Below are positions 1 through 7,624 of a DNA stretch of 47,480 nucleotides, piece after piece. The notes beneath the pieces are model-generated. The model ran no database searches. It was given only the letters and a program-made list of their open reading frames with translations, and was not told where the DNA came from. The number at the start of each line of letters is the position of its first letter. Positions within the stretch are counted from its first letter, which is position 1. This stretch comes from Cellulosilyticum ruminicola JCM 14822 (GTDB taxonomy: Bacteria; Bacillota; Clostridia; Lachnospirales; Cellulosilyticaceae), in contig NZ_BBCG01000026.1 in assembly GCF_001311925.1 (NCBI RefSeq), positions 1-47,480 on the forward strand, written 5' to 3'. The position numbers were made by a program, and so were the translations under genes.

Positions 1-36
1 AATAAAAAAGCTGAGTTACTTTTCAAGCAACTCAGC
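1..36 (-). terminator. Rho-independent terminator of the alcohol dehydrogenase gene
   Basis: An 8-bp perfect stem (10-17 with 29-36, GCTGAGTT/AACTCAGC) is followed on the minus strand by a T-rich tail (complement of 1-9). It lies about 35 bases past the stop of the adh pseudogene. Confidence 0.8.
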
Positions 37-71
37 CCCTATCTAAACCATCAATTTATCTTACAGATTTA

Positions 72-1291
72 CTAGTTTAAAAGCTCTCTTACTATCTCAT
101 CCATCTCTTCACGGTTCATAATCTTAGGTACAGGATAAGCAGGATTTCCTTCCTTTAGTGCCTTATTTACAACTAATTCAATATCTTTCTCTTTCAATTC
201 TTCAACTTTACTTGGAATATCCATCTTTTCATTCATATCTTTGATTCGCTTAATAACCTTCTTTGCTAATACTTCCTGTCCTTCTTCTTCCTTACCGAGG
301 CCTGTATATATAGCAATTTGTGCTAATTTACCTTCTGCACTTTTACCATAATGTTCAAGCATGTACGGTAAAATAATGGCATTGGTTTTGCCATGACCCA
401 CATTATAAATGGCACTTAGGGCATGTGAAATAGTATGTACATAACCTACATGAGCTCTTGTAAAAGCATTAGCGGCATAATTCGAAGCAACTAACATATT
501 CCTTCTATATTCTAAATTTTCACCATGTAAATAAGCCTGTTCTAGATTCTCAAATATCATTTTAATAGCCTTTAATGCTTCTTCATCAGTATATGCTGTA
601 CCAAATTCCCCAATATAAGCTTCCACTGCATGAGTTAATGCATCCATTCCTGTATAGGCCGTAACATCTTTAGGTAAACCTATGGTTAAAGTTTCATCTA
701 ACACAGCATACTGTGGGATTAAAAACAATGATACAACCGGATATTTCGAATGATTATTTGCATTTGTAATTACAGCTCCTGCTGTACTTTCAGAACCTGT
801 CCCTGCTGTAGTTGGAACTGCCACAAATAAAGGCATAGGCTTTCTAATAGCTGTTATATGTTTCATCGCTTCATAAGTAAGCTTAGGATTACCAACTTAA
901 TGCCTATAATCTTGGCACAGTCTAATGGTGATCCACCGCCTATGGCCACAATGCCCTGACATTTATTCTGTGTATAAAGTTTATAGCCTGCTTCTACATT
1001 TTCAATGGTAGGATTAGGTTGTATATCTTCAAAAATTGTATAAGCTATTTCTTCTCGTTCTAGTCCTTTAATAAGTTCGTTTAGCATTCCTCTTTTTCTT
1101 ACAGACTTACTACACACCAACAATATTTTTTCAATCTTTTCTTGCTTAAGTATTACCGAGATTTTTAATATGCTGTCACTTCCGGTAATCAACTTTTGTT
1201 TTGGATAGGGCATAAATCTTAAAGCTACTTTTATCACAGATTGAAAAGCTCTATAACTTCCTTTTTTGATTTTCCATTTTATATTATTCAT
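72..1291 (-). pseudogene. Iron-containing alcohol dehydrogenase, single frameshift
   Basis: The two reading-frame halves together give a roughly 405-residue group III (iron-type) alcohol dehydrogenase, which would reduce an aldehyde or oxidise an alcohol with NAD(P)H in the cytoplasm. The N-terminal half (start ATG at 1291, behind GGGGGAACAATT) carries the nucleotide-binding GGGSPLDCAK motif. The C-terminal half carries PTTAGTGSE, then the metal ligands in TGMDALTHAVEAY and the two histidines of HTISHALSAIYNVGH. The frame breaks near 896-900, where AAG-TTGG lies at the join; one extra A there would give an uninterrupted protein. A single one-base lesion in an otherwise well-kept gene means either a recent pseudogene or a sequence error. 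It is monocistronic with a strong terminator at 1-36. The substrate cannot be told from sequence. Confidence 0.85.
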
Positions 1292-1476
1292 AATTGTTCC
1301 CCCTTTAATGTCTTCTTGCGTTTAAGTACTCTCATATGTATCTAGTATATACCGTTTCAACTTCTATAGTATAAACATTTTGTAAATAACAAGATTTCAT
1401 ATATAAAAATATCCTCATTCAGTTTATTTTTGAATATAAAGAAAACTAAACTTTAAAATTTTTAAGCAACAAAAAA

Positions 1477-1502
1477 GCACCTAAACTTTATATTTTAGGT
1501 GC
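1477..1502 (-). terminator. Terminator after ferredoxin-nitroreductase gene
   Basis: A perfect 9-bp stem, GCACCTAAA with TTTAGGTGC, is followed on the minus strand by TTTTTT. It sits 18 bases past the stop codon of the nitroreductase gene. Confidence 0.85.
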
Positions 1503-1520
1503 CTTATTAACTATTTATAA

Positions 1521-2345
1521 TTATATCACTGTTACTTTTGCAGCTTTTCTTGGTACAGTTCTTTTGTACTGTACCCTTGGATATCCAATAAGCATAGCCG
1601 CTACAAATTCTTCGCCTTGTCCTATTTGTAGTAATTCTTTAAGCTCTGGATTAACAGCTACTGCTCTTTCTAAAAAGCCACTGAAATATGTGCCTAATCC
1701 TAAAGCATTCACCATAAGCTCCATTTTTGATGCTGCTAAAGCACCATTTAAAACTCTATTAGCTTTTACAACAACTAATACTGGTGCCTTAAAGAATAGT
1801 CTATCCTCTCCATCTGGATTCTCTAAAAAGTCTTTGTACATTTTTTGCCACATATGTGCATATACAATAACTTGCTTTGGCGTATTTTCATCTGCTATCA
1901 TTTGAGTTGCCATTGCATTTAATGACTCTAAGACCATTTTTCTTACTTCTTGAAGTTTATTTTTTACAATAACATAAGAAACATCTTGCGTATTACTTCC
2001 TGTCTGAGTATACTTTCCTGCACCAATTATTTCTTGTATTTTTTCTTCTTCTACATCTTGATTTTTAAATAATCTAACGCTTCTTCTAAATTTCATGAAG
2101 TTCATTAAATTCTCTGGATCTATATCAAATTTTTCTTTATCATATTCTAAAACTTCATCCATTGAATATGCTTCTTCATCATCTGACGATATCGCTTTAA
2201 CTGGACAGATTGCAATACAATGCCCACATTTTATACATGTCTCATTTTTGATATGTGATTTTCCATCAACCATCTCTATATCACTTACTATACAGTCTTG
2301 TGTACATAGTGTACATCCTATACATTTTTCTTTATCTACTCTCAT
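1521..2345 (-). CDS. Nitroreductase-family protein with N-terminal 2[4Fe-4S] ferredoxin domain
   Basis: A flavin-dependent oxidoreductase fused to an iron-sulfur module, a layout common in anaerobes, where the ferredoxin domain feeds electrons to the FMN of the nitroreductase fold. Residues about 5-50 hold two CxxCxxC-type clusters (CIGCTLCTQDC and CIKCGHCIAICP). The rest, from FRRSVRLFKNQ onward, is the nitroreductase domain with the usual RRSxRxF opening. I place the start at the ATG at 2345, giving a protein that begins MRVDKEKCIGC. A GTG at 2354 is also in frame, but the GGAAGGG sequence lies only about 3 bases from it, which favours the ATG. Together with the next gene (2405-2956) it forms a tandem nitroreductase pair with a 50-base gap. 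The physiological substrate is unknown. Confidence 0.88.
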   Translation of the reverse strand: MRVDKEKCIGCTLCTQDCIVSDIEMVDGKSHIKNETCIKCGHCIAICPVKAISSDDEEAYSMDEVLEYDKEKFDIDPENLMNFMKFRRSVRLFKNQDVEEEKIQEIIGAGKYTQTGSNTQDVSYVIVKNKLQEVRKMVLESLNAMATQMIADENTPKQVIVYAHMWQKMYKDFLENPDGEDRLFFKAPVLVVVKANRVLNGALAASKMELMVNALGLGTYFSGFLERAVAVNPELKELLQIGQGEEFVAAMLIGYPRVQYKRTVPRKAAKVTVI

Positions 2346-2404
2346 TCTAGTCACTACCCTTCCGTCATATCTTACATCAATATCGTCAAAATAAGAAATA
2401 ACCC

Positions 2405-2956
2405 TTATTTATCTGCAAAACGCATAATTTCTTCTGTTTCTTTTCTTTGAGCTGATGCTACATAGTCATCTGCTTCATAACCATAAACAATTAATGCTGC
2501 TACTGTTTCTTCTTCTGGTAAGTTTACGATTCTTGCAATTGATTTCTCATCGATTACACCCATGATACATGTGCCTACACCTTTTGCATGAGCTGCTAAA
2601 CAGAATGTTTGACATGCGATACCCGCATCAAAAATTTCCCAGCTATTACCTAATGATGTCGCATAATTTGTTTCATCTATTTTACCACTTTTACCTTTAA
2701 CGAAACTAAGTACTGCAACACCTTTTGCATTTTTTAAAGTATCAATGTTATAGACAAATCCATTTACACCTTCATTTGCAAGTTGCCCGATAATCTCTTC
2801 ATTATCCACTAATGTATATCTTGCGATTTGGAAGTTTACCCATGATGGCGCCCATTTAGCGATATCAACGATTTCTTTCATAAGTTCTCTATCTACTTTT
2901 TCGTTTTTAAACTTTCTTATGCTTCTTCTCTCTTTAATCATTGTAATTGCGTCCAC
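2405..2956 (-). CDS. Nitroreductase family protein
   Basis: A 183-residue single-domain FMN oxidoreductase of the nitroreductase family, probably a cytoplasmic dimer reducing nitro compounds, quinones or a similar acceptor. The opening RRSIRKF motif (around residues 10-16) and the C-terminal GVGTCIMGVID and LIVYGYEADDY blocks are typical. It starts with GTG (2954-2956), supported by AGAAGG nine bases upstream. The gene directly upstream on the same strand is a destroyed HxlR-type regulator, and an imperfect palindrome at 3032-3051 sits in this gene's promoter region. The family often pairs a redox-sensing HxlR repressor with a nitroreductase, so this gene may now be unregulated. The natural substrate cannot be inferred. 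Confidence 0.9.
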   Translation of the reverse strand: MDAITMIKERRSIRKFKNEKVDRELMKEIVDIAKWAPSWVNFQIARYTLVDNEEIIGQLANEGVNGFVYNIDTLKNAKGVAVLSFVKGKSGKIDETNYATSLGNSWEIFDAGIACQTFCLAAHAKGVGTCIMGVIDEKSIARIVNLPEEETVAALIVYGYEADDYVASAQRKETEEIMRFADK

Positions 2957-3031
2957 TGTTAAATACCTTCTTTCATTAAATAACTTTTTCTATTAATTAA
3001 ACTATATATTTACTTTTATTCTTCCTACAAG

Positions 3032-3051
3032 TACGGACATTATTGTCTGTA
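3032..3051. promoter_or_regulatory. Candidate HxlR-type operator upstream of nitroreductase gene
   Basis: TACGGACATTATTGTCTGTA is an inverted repeat with 8 of 10 paired positions and the TAC...GTA ends seen in HxlR-family operators. It overlaps a plausible minus-strand -35 (TTGTAG) paired with TATAGT at an 18-base spacing. The cognate regulator would be the broken gene just upstream. Confidence 0.4.
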
Positions 3052-3068
3052 GCTTTCCTAATTCAAAA

Positions 3069-3101
3069 GCACACATCAGTCTAAAACTCATGTGTGCTTA
3101 A
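3069..3101 (-). terminator. Hairpin past the HxlR pseudogene
   Basis: A 10-bp perfect stem (AAGCACACAT / ATGTGTGCTT) lies shortly past the regulator remnant. The minus-strand tail after it is only weakly T-rich, so termination is likely but not certain. Confidence 0.5.
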
Positions 3102-3123
3102 TATATTTTCAGTGCTCATAACC

Positions 3124-3500
3124 CTATTTTAAATCAAATTCTCCATATTGAGTATCCTCATTATACTTTTTGCTCCATTCACCTAATACATTTAATATAG
3201 GCAAAATGTCTTACTAATTTCAGTTAATGAATACTCTACCTTGGGTGGCACTTTATCATAAACCTTTCTACTGATTAATTGATGTTCCTCTAATTCTCTC
3301 AGCTGTCTTAATAATACTCTTTCATTAATATTAGGTAATTCTCTTTTTAATTCTCCATATCTCAAAGTTCCTGAATTGCCTATATATCAAAGAATAAGCG
3401 GTGTCCATTTACCTTTAATAAGGTCAACGGTTAACTCAACATTACAATGGAATACTTTTTGCTTTTCCCATATAAATCCTTTTTCCTTTCTATCACAATT
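3124..3500 (-). pseudogene. HxlR-family transcriptional regulator, degenerate
   Basis: The minus strand reads as a winged-helix HxlR repressor: CNVELTVDLIKGKWTPLIL, then YIGNSGTLRYGELKREL, LLRQLRELEEHQLI and the signature VPPKVEYSLTE. It is broken at least twice. A TGA stands where the family has a tryptophan or aromatic residue (after TPLIL), and one base is missing near the C-terminus, after which NVLGEWSKKYNED continues in another frame to a stop at 3124-3126. No credible start codon survives in the open frame, which closes upstream at 3501-3503. The conserved Cys of the CNVELT segment is the redox or electrophile sensor in YodB-like members. It probably once controlled the adjacent nitroreductases. 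Confidence 0.85.
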
Positions 3501-3584
3501 CTATTAACTAGATTTTATCATTTAATCCTAATTTTGAAACCTTGTATTTTAGAAAGGAAAAGGTACCTTCATAATAACTCTTTA

Positions 3585-4118
3585 TTATTTTAATAATGCT
3601 TTAATATCTGCTTCAATTTTAGAAGGTTCCACTGTAGGTGCATATCTTTTGACTACATTACCTTCTGCATCAACTAGAAACTTAGTAAAGTTCCATTTAA
3701 TGTCATCACCTTCTGTTGTAAAACCAGCCTCTTTAAGTTTGTTATATAATCCTTCTGAAGCTTCATCTTCCTCTGCTTGAGGTGCTTCTTTCTTAAGGAA
3801 CTTATAAAGCTCTGAAGCATTTTCTCCATTTACATCAATCTTAGCAAAAGTTTCAAAAGTTGTTCCATATGTTACCTGGCAGAAGCTAGAAAGTTCTTCA
3901 TCGCTTCCTGGTGCTTGATCAAAAAATTGATTACATGGAAAATCTAATATTTCAAATCCTTTATCTTTATTCTCATCATAAATCTTTTGTAATCCTTCGT
4001 ATTGTGGTGTAAATCCACAACCACTAGCAGTATTTACGATTAACAATACTTTTCCTCTATATTTCTCTAATGAAACTTCTTCACCTTGTACATTTTTAAC
4101 TTTAATATCATATATCAT
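3585..4118 (-). CDS. Glutathione peroxidase-family thiol peroxidase (copy 1)
   Basis: A 177-residue non-selenium GPx, reducing hydrogen or organic peroxides, most likely with thioredoxin rather than glutathione as the electron donor. The peroxidatic Cys34 lies in NTASGCGFTPQY; FPCNQF (about 60-65) and KWNFTKF supply the Gln, Trp and Asn of the tetrad. Cys80 is a candidate resolving residue. The start is the ATG at 4118 behind a perfect AGGAGG; the reading frame extends further upstream but without such support. It is the last gene of the set fftr-trxA-gpx, 19 bases after trxA. It carries a roughly 17-residue acidic insertion (EEDEASEGLYNKL region) absent from copy 2 at 5354, while the last 35 or so residues are almost identical between the copies. 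The usual LGFPCNQF is LDFPCNQF here. Confidence 0.93.
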   Translation of the reverse strand: MIYDIKVKNVQGEEVSLEKYRGKVLLIVNTASGCGFTPQYEGLQKIYDENKDKGFEILDFPCNQFFDQAPGSDEELSSFCQVTYGTTFETFAKIDVNGENASELYKFLKKEAPQAEEDEASEGLYNKLKEAGFTTEGDDIKWNFTKFLVDAEGNVVKRYAPTVEPSKIEADIKALLK

Positions 4119-4137
4119 AATTTTTATCCTCCTTAGC

Positions 4138-4449
4138 TTATAAGCTTTTTTCAATATTTTCTTTAATAATTTGTTTTGGAGAAAATCCAACTAGTCTATC
4201 CACTTCATTCCCGTCTTTTAAAACTACTAGAGCAGGTATATTTGTAATGCTATATTGACGTGCAAGACTCGAACTTTCATCCACATTAACCTTTATAATT
4301 TTTACTTGGTCCATTAATTCACTTTGTAATTCCTCTAATACTGGTGAGAGCATTTTACAAGGACCACACCAATCAGCAAAAAAGTCTACTACTACTACAC
4401 CACTTCCAATCTCTTCACTAAAATTACTTTCATTCACTATTTTTAACAT
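4138..4449 (-). CDS. trxA: Thioredoxin
   Basis: A 103-residue classical thioredoxin: FFADWCGPCKM with the redox pair Cys28/Cys31, the cis-proline loop TNIPAL and the C-terminal VGF turn. It would shuttle electrons from the reductase encoded just upstream to the flanking GPx-type peroxidases. Its ATG overlaps the end of the reductase gene by 20 bases, which suggests translational coupling and matched expression. The gpx gene follows 19 bases after its stop. Adjacent genes for reductase, thioredoxin and peroxidase make a dedicated peroxide-detoxification chain likely. Confidence 0.96.
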   Translation of the reverse strand: MLKIVNESNFSEEIGSGVVVVDFFADWCGPCKMLSPVLEELQSELMDQVKIIKVNVDESSSLARQYSITNIPALVVLKDGNEVDRLVGFSPKQIIKENIEKSL

Positions 4450-5329
4450 AATTAATTCTCCTTATTCTTTTTTTAAGTTGATCTACATAAGATACTGCTG
4501 ATAATGCAGCTATATTTCCTTCACCAGCTGACTTGATATATTGATATGGTGCCCCAACAATATCTCCTGCAGCATAGCATCCATCTATATTAGTTTTCAT
4601 TAGTCTATCAACCTCAACATGATTACCATCAAGTTTTAATCCTGGAACTAATTGTCCTGGTGATATACTATCTCTTAAAATGAATACTCCATCTGTTTCA
4701 ATTTCACCATTTTTTAAAATCAGGCGATTTACAGTTTTGTCTCCTACTATTTCTACTGGTATATCTCTTACGATTTCAATAGATTCATCCACTTCAACTT
4801 CTTCTTTATACATTGGTATATAGTATACCTTCGATGCTAATGTTGCTGTAAAGTTAGCTTCTGCCTCTTCATGTTTATTATAGGCAATGATTGTAACAAC
4901 TTTATCTCTATATAATCCTGCATCGCATGTTGCACAATACCCTACACCTTTACCTAAATACATTTCTTCTCCTACTAGTGGTTTTCCAAAGTTAACACCT
5001 GTAGCTAATATAATAGAAGTTGCTTCATACATTTTATCGTTTGCCATTAATGTAAAATACTCACCCATAGCATAGATATTATTAATTTTTTCCTCTGTTA
5101 TTTCGATTTCCATTGCTTCTAAATGATTTGCAAAGGCTTCTTTAATCTCAGCTCCACTTTTTCCATACATGCCAAGATAATTATTAATCTTATGTGCCTT
5201 AGCTAGTTTAGTACTTATTTCTTTACTTCCAAATATAATGAATTTTTTATTTCTTACTTTTGCATTTATGGCAGCTGAAATACCAGCTGGACCACTTCCT
5301 ATTATTGCAATATCATATCTTTCATTCAT
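4430..5329 (-). CDS. Flavin thioredoxin reductase lacking NADPH motifs (ferredoxin-dependent FFTR-like)
   Basis: A 299-residue TrxB-fold flavoprotein that reduces the neighbouring thioredoxin. FAD binding is shown by GSGPAG (residues 11-16) and the C-terminal AAGDIVG, and the redox dithiol is CATC (132-135). The NADPH domain is present, but both of its signature motifs are gone. The glycine-rich GxGxxA position reads IIAYNKHEEAEA (about 147-158), and the HRRxxxR arginines are replaced by PMYKEEVEVDESIEI, an acidic stretch. Loss of these motifs defines the published ferredoxin-dependent flavin thioredoxin reductases of clostridia, so ferredoxin is the likely donor (inference). It is preceded 24 bases upstream by gpx copy 2 and overlaps trxA by 20 bases. 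Confidence 0.88.
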   Translation of the reverse strand: MNERYDIAIIGSGPAGISAAINAKVRNKKFIIFGSKEISTKLAKAHKINNYLGMYGKSGAEIKEAFANHLEAMEIEITEEKINNIYAMGEYFTLMANDKMYEATSIILATGVNFGKPLVGEEMYLGKGVGYCATCDAGLYRDKVVTIIAYNKHEEAEANFTATLASKVYYIPMYKEEVEVDESIEIVRDIPVEIVGDKTVNRLILKNGEIETDGVFILRDSISPGQLVPGLKLDGNHVEVDRLMKTNIDGCYAAGDIVGAPYQYIKSAGEGNIAALSAVSYVDQLKKRIRRINYVKNSE

Positions 5330-5353
5330 GACTATTAACCTACCTTTAACTTA

Positions 5354-5830
5354 TTATTTTAATAATGCTTTAATATCTGCTTCTATTTTTGAAGGTTTCA
5401 CTGTCGGTGCATATCTTTTGACTACATTTCCTTCTGAATCAATTAAAAACTTAGTAAAGTTCCATTTAATCTCATCACTAAACACACCCTTTTTCTCATT
5501 CTTTAAGAATTTATATAACGGATGTGCCCCCGCTCCATTTACATCAATCTTTTGGAACATCTCAAATGTCACACCATAGTTCAATGAACAAAATTCCTGA
5601 ATATCTGAGTTACTTCCTGGATCTTGTTTTGCAAATTGGTTACATGGGAAGCCTAAAATTTCTAACCCTTGTGCTTTATATTTCTTGTTAAGCTCCTCTA
5701 ATTCAATAAATTGTGGTGTTAAACCACATTTACTAGCTGTATTAACAACTAATACTACCTTCCCTTTAAATTCTTCCATTTTTACTTCTTGGTTATTCAT
5801 TTTTACTGCTGAAAAATCATAAAATTTCAT
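5354..5830 (-). CDS. Glutathione peroxidase-family thiol peroxidase (copy 2)
   Basis: A 158-residue GPx close to the usual bacterial length. Peroxidatic Cys35 lies in [26 protein letters not shown] and KWNFTKFL are canonical. The start is the ATG at 5830, with GGAGG eight bases upstream; an in-frame upstream ATG has no such support. It is the first gene of the probable operon gpx-fftr-trxA-gpx. A sequence resembling a site in front of ohrR lies at 5870-5887, so expression probably responds to organic peroxide through OhrR. Codon 35 is a Cys codon, not TGA, so it is not a selenoprotein. Confidence 0.93.
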   Translation of the reverse strand: MKFYDFSAVKMNNQEVKMEEFKGKVVLVVNTASKCGLTPQFIELEELNKKYKAQGLEILGFPCNQFAKQDPGSNSDIQEFCSLNYGVTFEMFQKIDVNGAGAHPLYKFLKNEKKGVFSDEIKWNFTKFLIDSEGNVVKRYAPTVKPSKIEADIKALLK

Positions 5831-5869
5831 TCCTATTTCCTCCATTAATTACATAATATTAATTTATAT

Positions 5870-5887
5870 AAATTTAATTGCACTCAA
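5870..5887. promoter_or_regulatory. Candidate OhrR operator upstream of gpx
   Basis: AAATTTAATTGCACTCAA matches the element at 6386-6403 at 14 of 18 positions and contains the AATT core typical of MarR/OhrR sites. It sits about 40 bases upstream of the gpx start. Confidence 0.45.
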
Positions 5888-5906
5888 CTAATTTGATTAA
5901 AATAAT

Positions 5907-5932
5907 AGAATTTGTTAGTATTAACAAACTCT
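5907..5932 (-). terminator. Terminator overlapping the ohrR stop codon
   Basis: An 11-bp stem (AGAGTTTGTTA / TAACAAATTCT, one G-T pair) with a 4-base loop is followed on the minus strand by ATTATTTTAA. It begins at the ohrR stop codon and separates ohrR from the gpx operon. Confidence 0.65.
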
Positions 5933-6362
5933 ACTTAAATGTATTTAATAATTGATCTAATAATCTCTTTAGCTCCTTTACTTCTTCTATATTACTATCT
6001 AATTTACAATACATCTGATCTGGAACTTCACAGATTTCATCCTTTAATCTTTTACCTTTTTCACTTACCTCAATAATTACTACACGATCATCATTGATAT
6101 CCCTATATTTCTCTACCAATCCCATAGCAACTAATTTTTTAAGCACTGGTGTAAGTGTTCCTGAATCTAAATGGAGTTTTTGCCCCATTGCTTTAACAGT
6201 TATCTTTTCATGTTCCCACACAACTAACATTGCAATATATTGTGTATATGTTAAACCATATTTGTCTAATAGTGGTTTATAAATTTTAATTACTTCTCTT
6301 GAAGCTGCATACAAAGAGAAACATAATTGATTATCTAACTTTAACTTTTCATACGGTACCAT
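5931..6362 (-). CDS. ohrR: OhrR-type organic-peroxide sensor, MarR family
   Basis: A 143-residue winged-helix repressor closely matching Bacillus OhrR: KLDNQLCFSLYAASREV, KPLLDKYGLTYTQY, VKAMGQKLHLDSGTLTPVLKKL. Cys14 occupies the place of the reactive cysteine whose oxidation by organic hydroperoxide releases DNA. I start at the ATG at 6362 (GTGAG upstream, alignment with OhrR). A TTG at 6386 is also in frame but lies inside the candidate operator. OhrR normally controls ohr; here the neighbours are GPx-type peroxidases and their reductase chain, and no ohr gene is visible. It is transcribed from a good sigma-A promoter with an operator-like element near the expected transcription start, so autoregulation is likely. 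Confidence 0.93.
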   Translation of the reverse strand: MVPYEKLKLDNQLCFSLYAASREVIKIYKPLLDKYGLTYTQYIAMLVVWEHEKITVKAMGQKLHLDSGTLTPVLKKLVAMGLVEKYRDINDDRVVIIEVSEKGKRLKDEICEVPDQMYCKLDSNIEEVKELKRLLDQLLNTFK

Positions 6363-6385
6363 AATAAACTCACTTTCATTTTGCA

Positions 6386-6403
6386 AAATTCAATTGTGTT
6401 CAA
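6386..6403. promoter_or_regulatory. Candidate OhrR operator in the ohrR promoter
   Basis: AAATTCAATTGTGTTCAA lies just downstream of the -10 element of the ohrR promoter, where bound repressor would block transcription. It matches 14 of 18 positions with the element before gpx. Confidence 0.45.
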
Positions 6404-6416
6404 TCAATCTAACAAA

Positions 6417-6445
6417 ATATTACCCCTTATTAATATTTTTGTCAA
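6417..6445 (-). promoter_or_regulatory. Sigma-A promoter of ohrR
   Basis: On the minus strand a perfect -35 TTGACA (6440-6445), a 17-base spacer and -10 TAATAT (6417-6422) precede the ohrR leader. Confidence 0.8.
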
Positions 6446-6506
6446 CCCTATATTTATCTTTAAACTAATACCTAGTAAAATTTAGACTAATGAGAAAACT
6501 AAAACA

Positions 6507-6550
6507 AGCAGCTATCTAGTAGATTCATTCCACTCCACTAAATAGCTGCT
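6507..6550 (-). terminator. Terminator after the arabinanase pseudogene
   Basis: A long imperfect stem starting AGCAGCTAT on each side (6507-6524 with 6535-6550) is followed on the minus strand by TGTTTTAGTTTT. It lies about 55 bases past the GH43 remnant. Confidence 0.75.
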
Positions 6551-6603
6551 ATAACCTATTGAATTATTTTTATGATTATTTACTTATTTAAATTTTTAAC
6601 ATT

Positions 6604-7445
6604 TTAATATGTTGGCCAACCATTTGAAAATCTAAGCATATCAAGTAGCATAGTTGATTCACCATTATTTTGAACATCATATGGCATGTCTTATTAAATA
6701 GTACATAGAACCATTTTTATAAACACCTGGTCCAACCCATCTATTATTACCACTATCTAAAACTGTTCCGCCACCTTTTCTTAAATATACACCTTTTTTA
6801 TCAAGGAATGGACCAGTTATGTTTTTTTGAACGACCATAGATATTTTTATATGTGCTGTTAACACCTTGACAACATCTTCCTATAGATGCAAATAAATAA
6901 TAGTAACCATCTTTATAAGTCATGCAAGTTCCTTCAATACCGCCTGATTTACTAGCAATACTATATATCCTTCCGATGGTTTCATTGTATTAACATCAAG
7001 GTATACAATATGAATTCCATCTCCCCATAAGCCAAATACAAGCCATGGTTTATTTGATGGATCAATTGCATTATGCTCGCTCTGACCTTCCTTTGATGAT
7101 AGAACTACACCACCGTCTTTCCAGTCACCTTTTAAAATACTTGAACAAGCAACTACGCCAATTGCTGAATTCTTTTTACCAAATTCTGATACACTATAGT
7201 ACATATAATACTTTTCTTTATAGTACTCAATATTAGGTCCCCATACATCATTTTTTCTCATATTAGGTGCATACCTTCTCCACCATGAAAGTTCTGATGG
7301 GAAAACTTGAGTACTATTTTTCTAGTTGCATCCATCTTGTGAGTACTTCATCCTATACCTTGCCAGTTGATGGTGACCACCATAATCCATTTTCACAGAT
7401 TAAAGTAGGAACATGAGTTCTTACATCACCTAATAATCCTATACA
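6604..7445 (-). pseudogene. GH43 arabinan endo-1,5-alpha-L-arabinosidase, degenerate
   Basis: Pieces of a family 43 arabinanase are readable in several frames. From N to C they include GDVRTHVPTLI, ENGLWW, SWWRRYAPNMRKNDVWGPNI, YYMYYSVSEFGKKNSAIGVA-like text, NAIDPSNKPWLVFG, a FASIGRCCQGVNSTYK-type block, GGGTVLDSGNNRWVGPG, and DMLRFSNGWPTY before a stop at 6604-6606. The order matches the five-bladed propeller of secreted arabinanases. At least four frame breaks or stops interrupt it. The catalytic-base Asp of the usual HDP motif reads HVP, and no signal peptide or start is recognisable. It marks lost plant-polysaccharide degradation. Confidence 0.85.
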
Positions 7446-7526
7446 TGATGTCTAAGTCATAATACCCATTACCATGGATGCCATAACCACAGACATTAAA
7501 TTAGTTTATAAATAAAAACATAAAAA

Positions 7527-7577
7527 ATACAACTATGTAGTAATGTTGTATAATCACCCGCTACTACATAGTTGTAT
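7527..7577 (-). terminator. Terminator after the PaiA-like acetyltransferase
   Basis: A 16-bp perfect stem (ATACAACTATGTAGTA and its complement) is followed on the minus strand by ATTTTTTATG. It lies 48 bases past the acetyltransferase stop. Confidence 0.85.
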
Positions 7578-7624
7578 TCTAATTGTATCTTTAATTATTC
7601 CTTTATTTTACAAATTTTACTTTT

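Noticed and set aside
863-1291. Treating the two adh frames as two separate genes
   Set aside because: The nucleotide-binding half and metal-binding half each lack the other's motifs and join exactly with one added base.
1564-2394. Long open frames antisense to the nitroreductase genes
   Set aside because: They mirror the minus-strand genes, have no ribosome binding sites and no protein-like composition. The same holds for antisense frames opposite the ADH, ABC transporter, symporter, ispE and sipL genes.
3350-3420. In-frame TGA in the HxlR-like gene as a selenocysteine codon
   Set aside because: No SECIS-like hairpin is evident, HxlR proteins have Trp or an aromatic residue at that site, and a second frameshift follows. 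It is a pseudogene.
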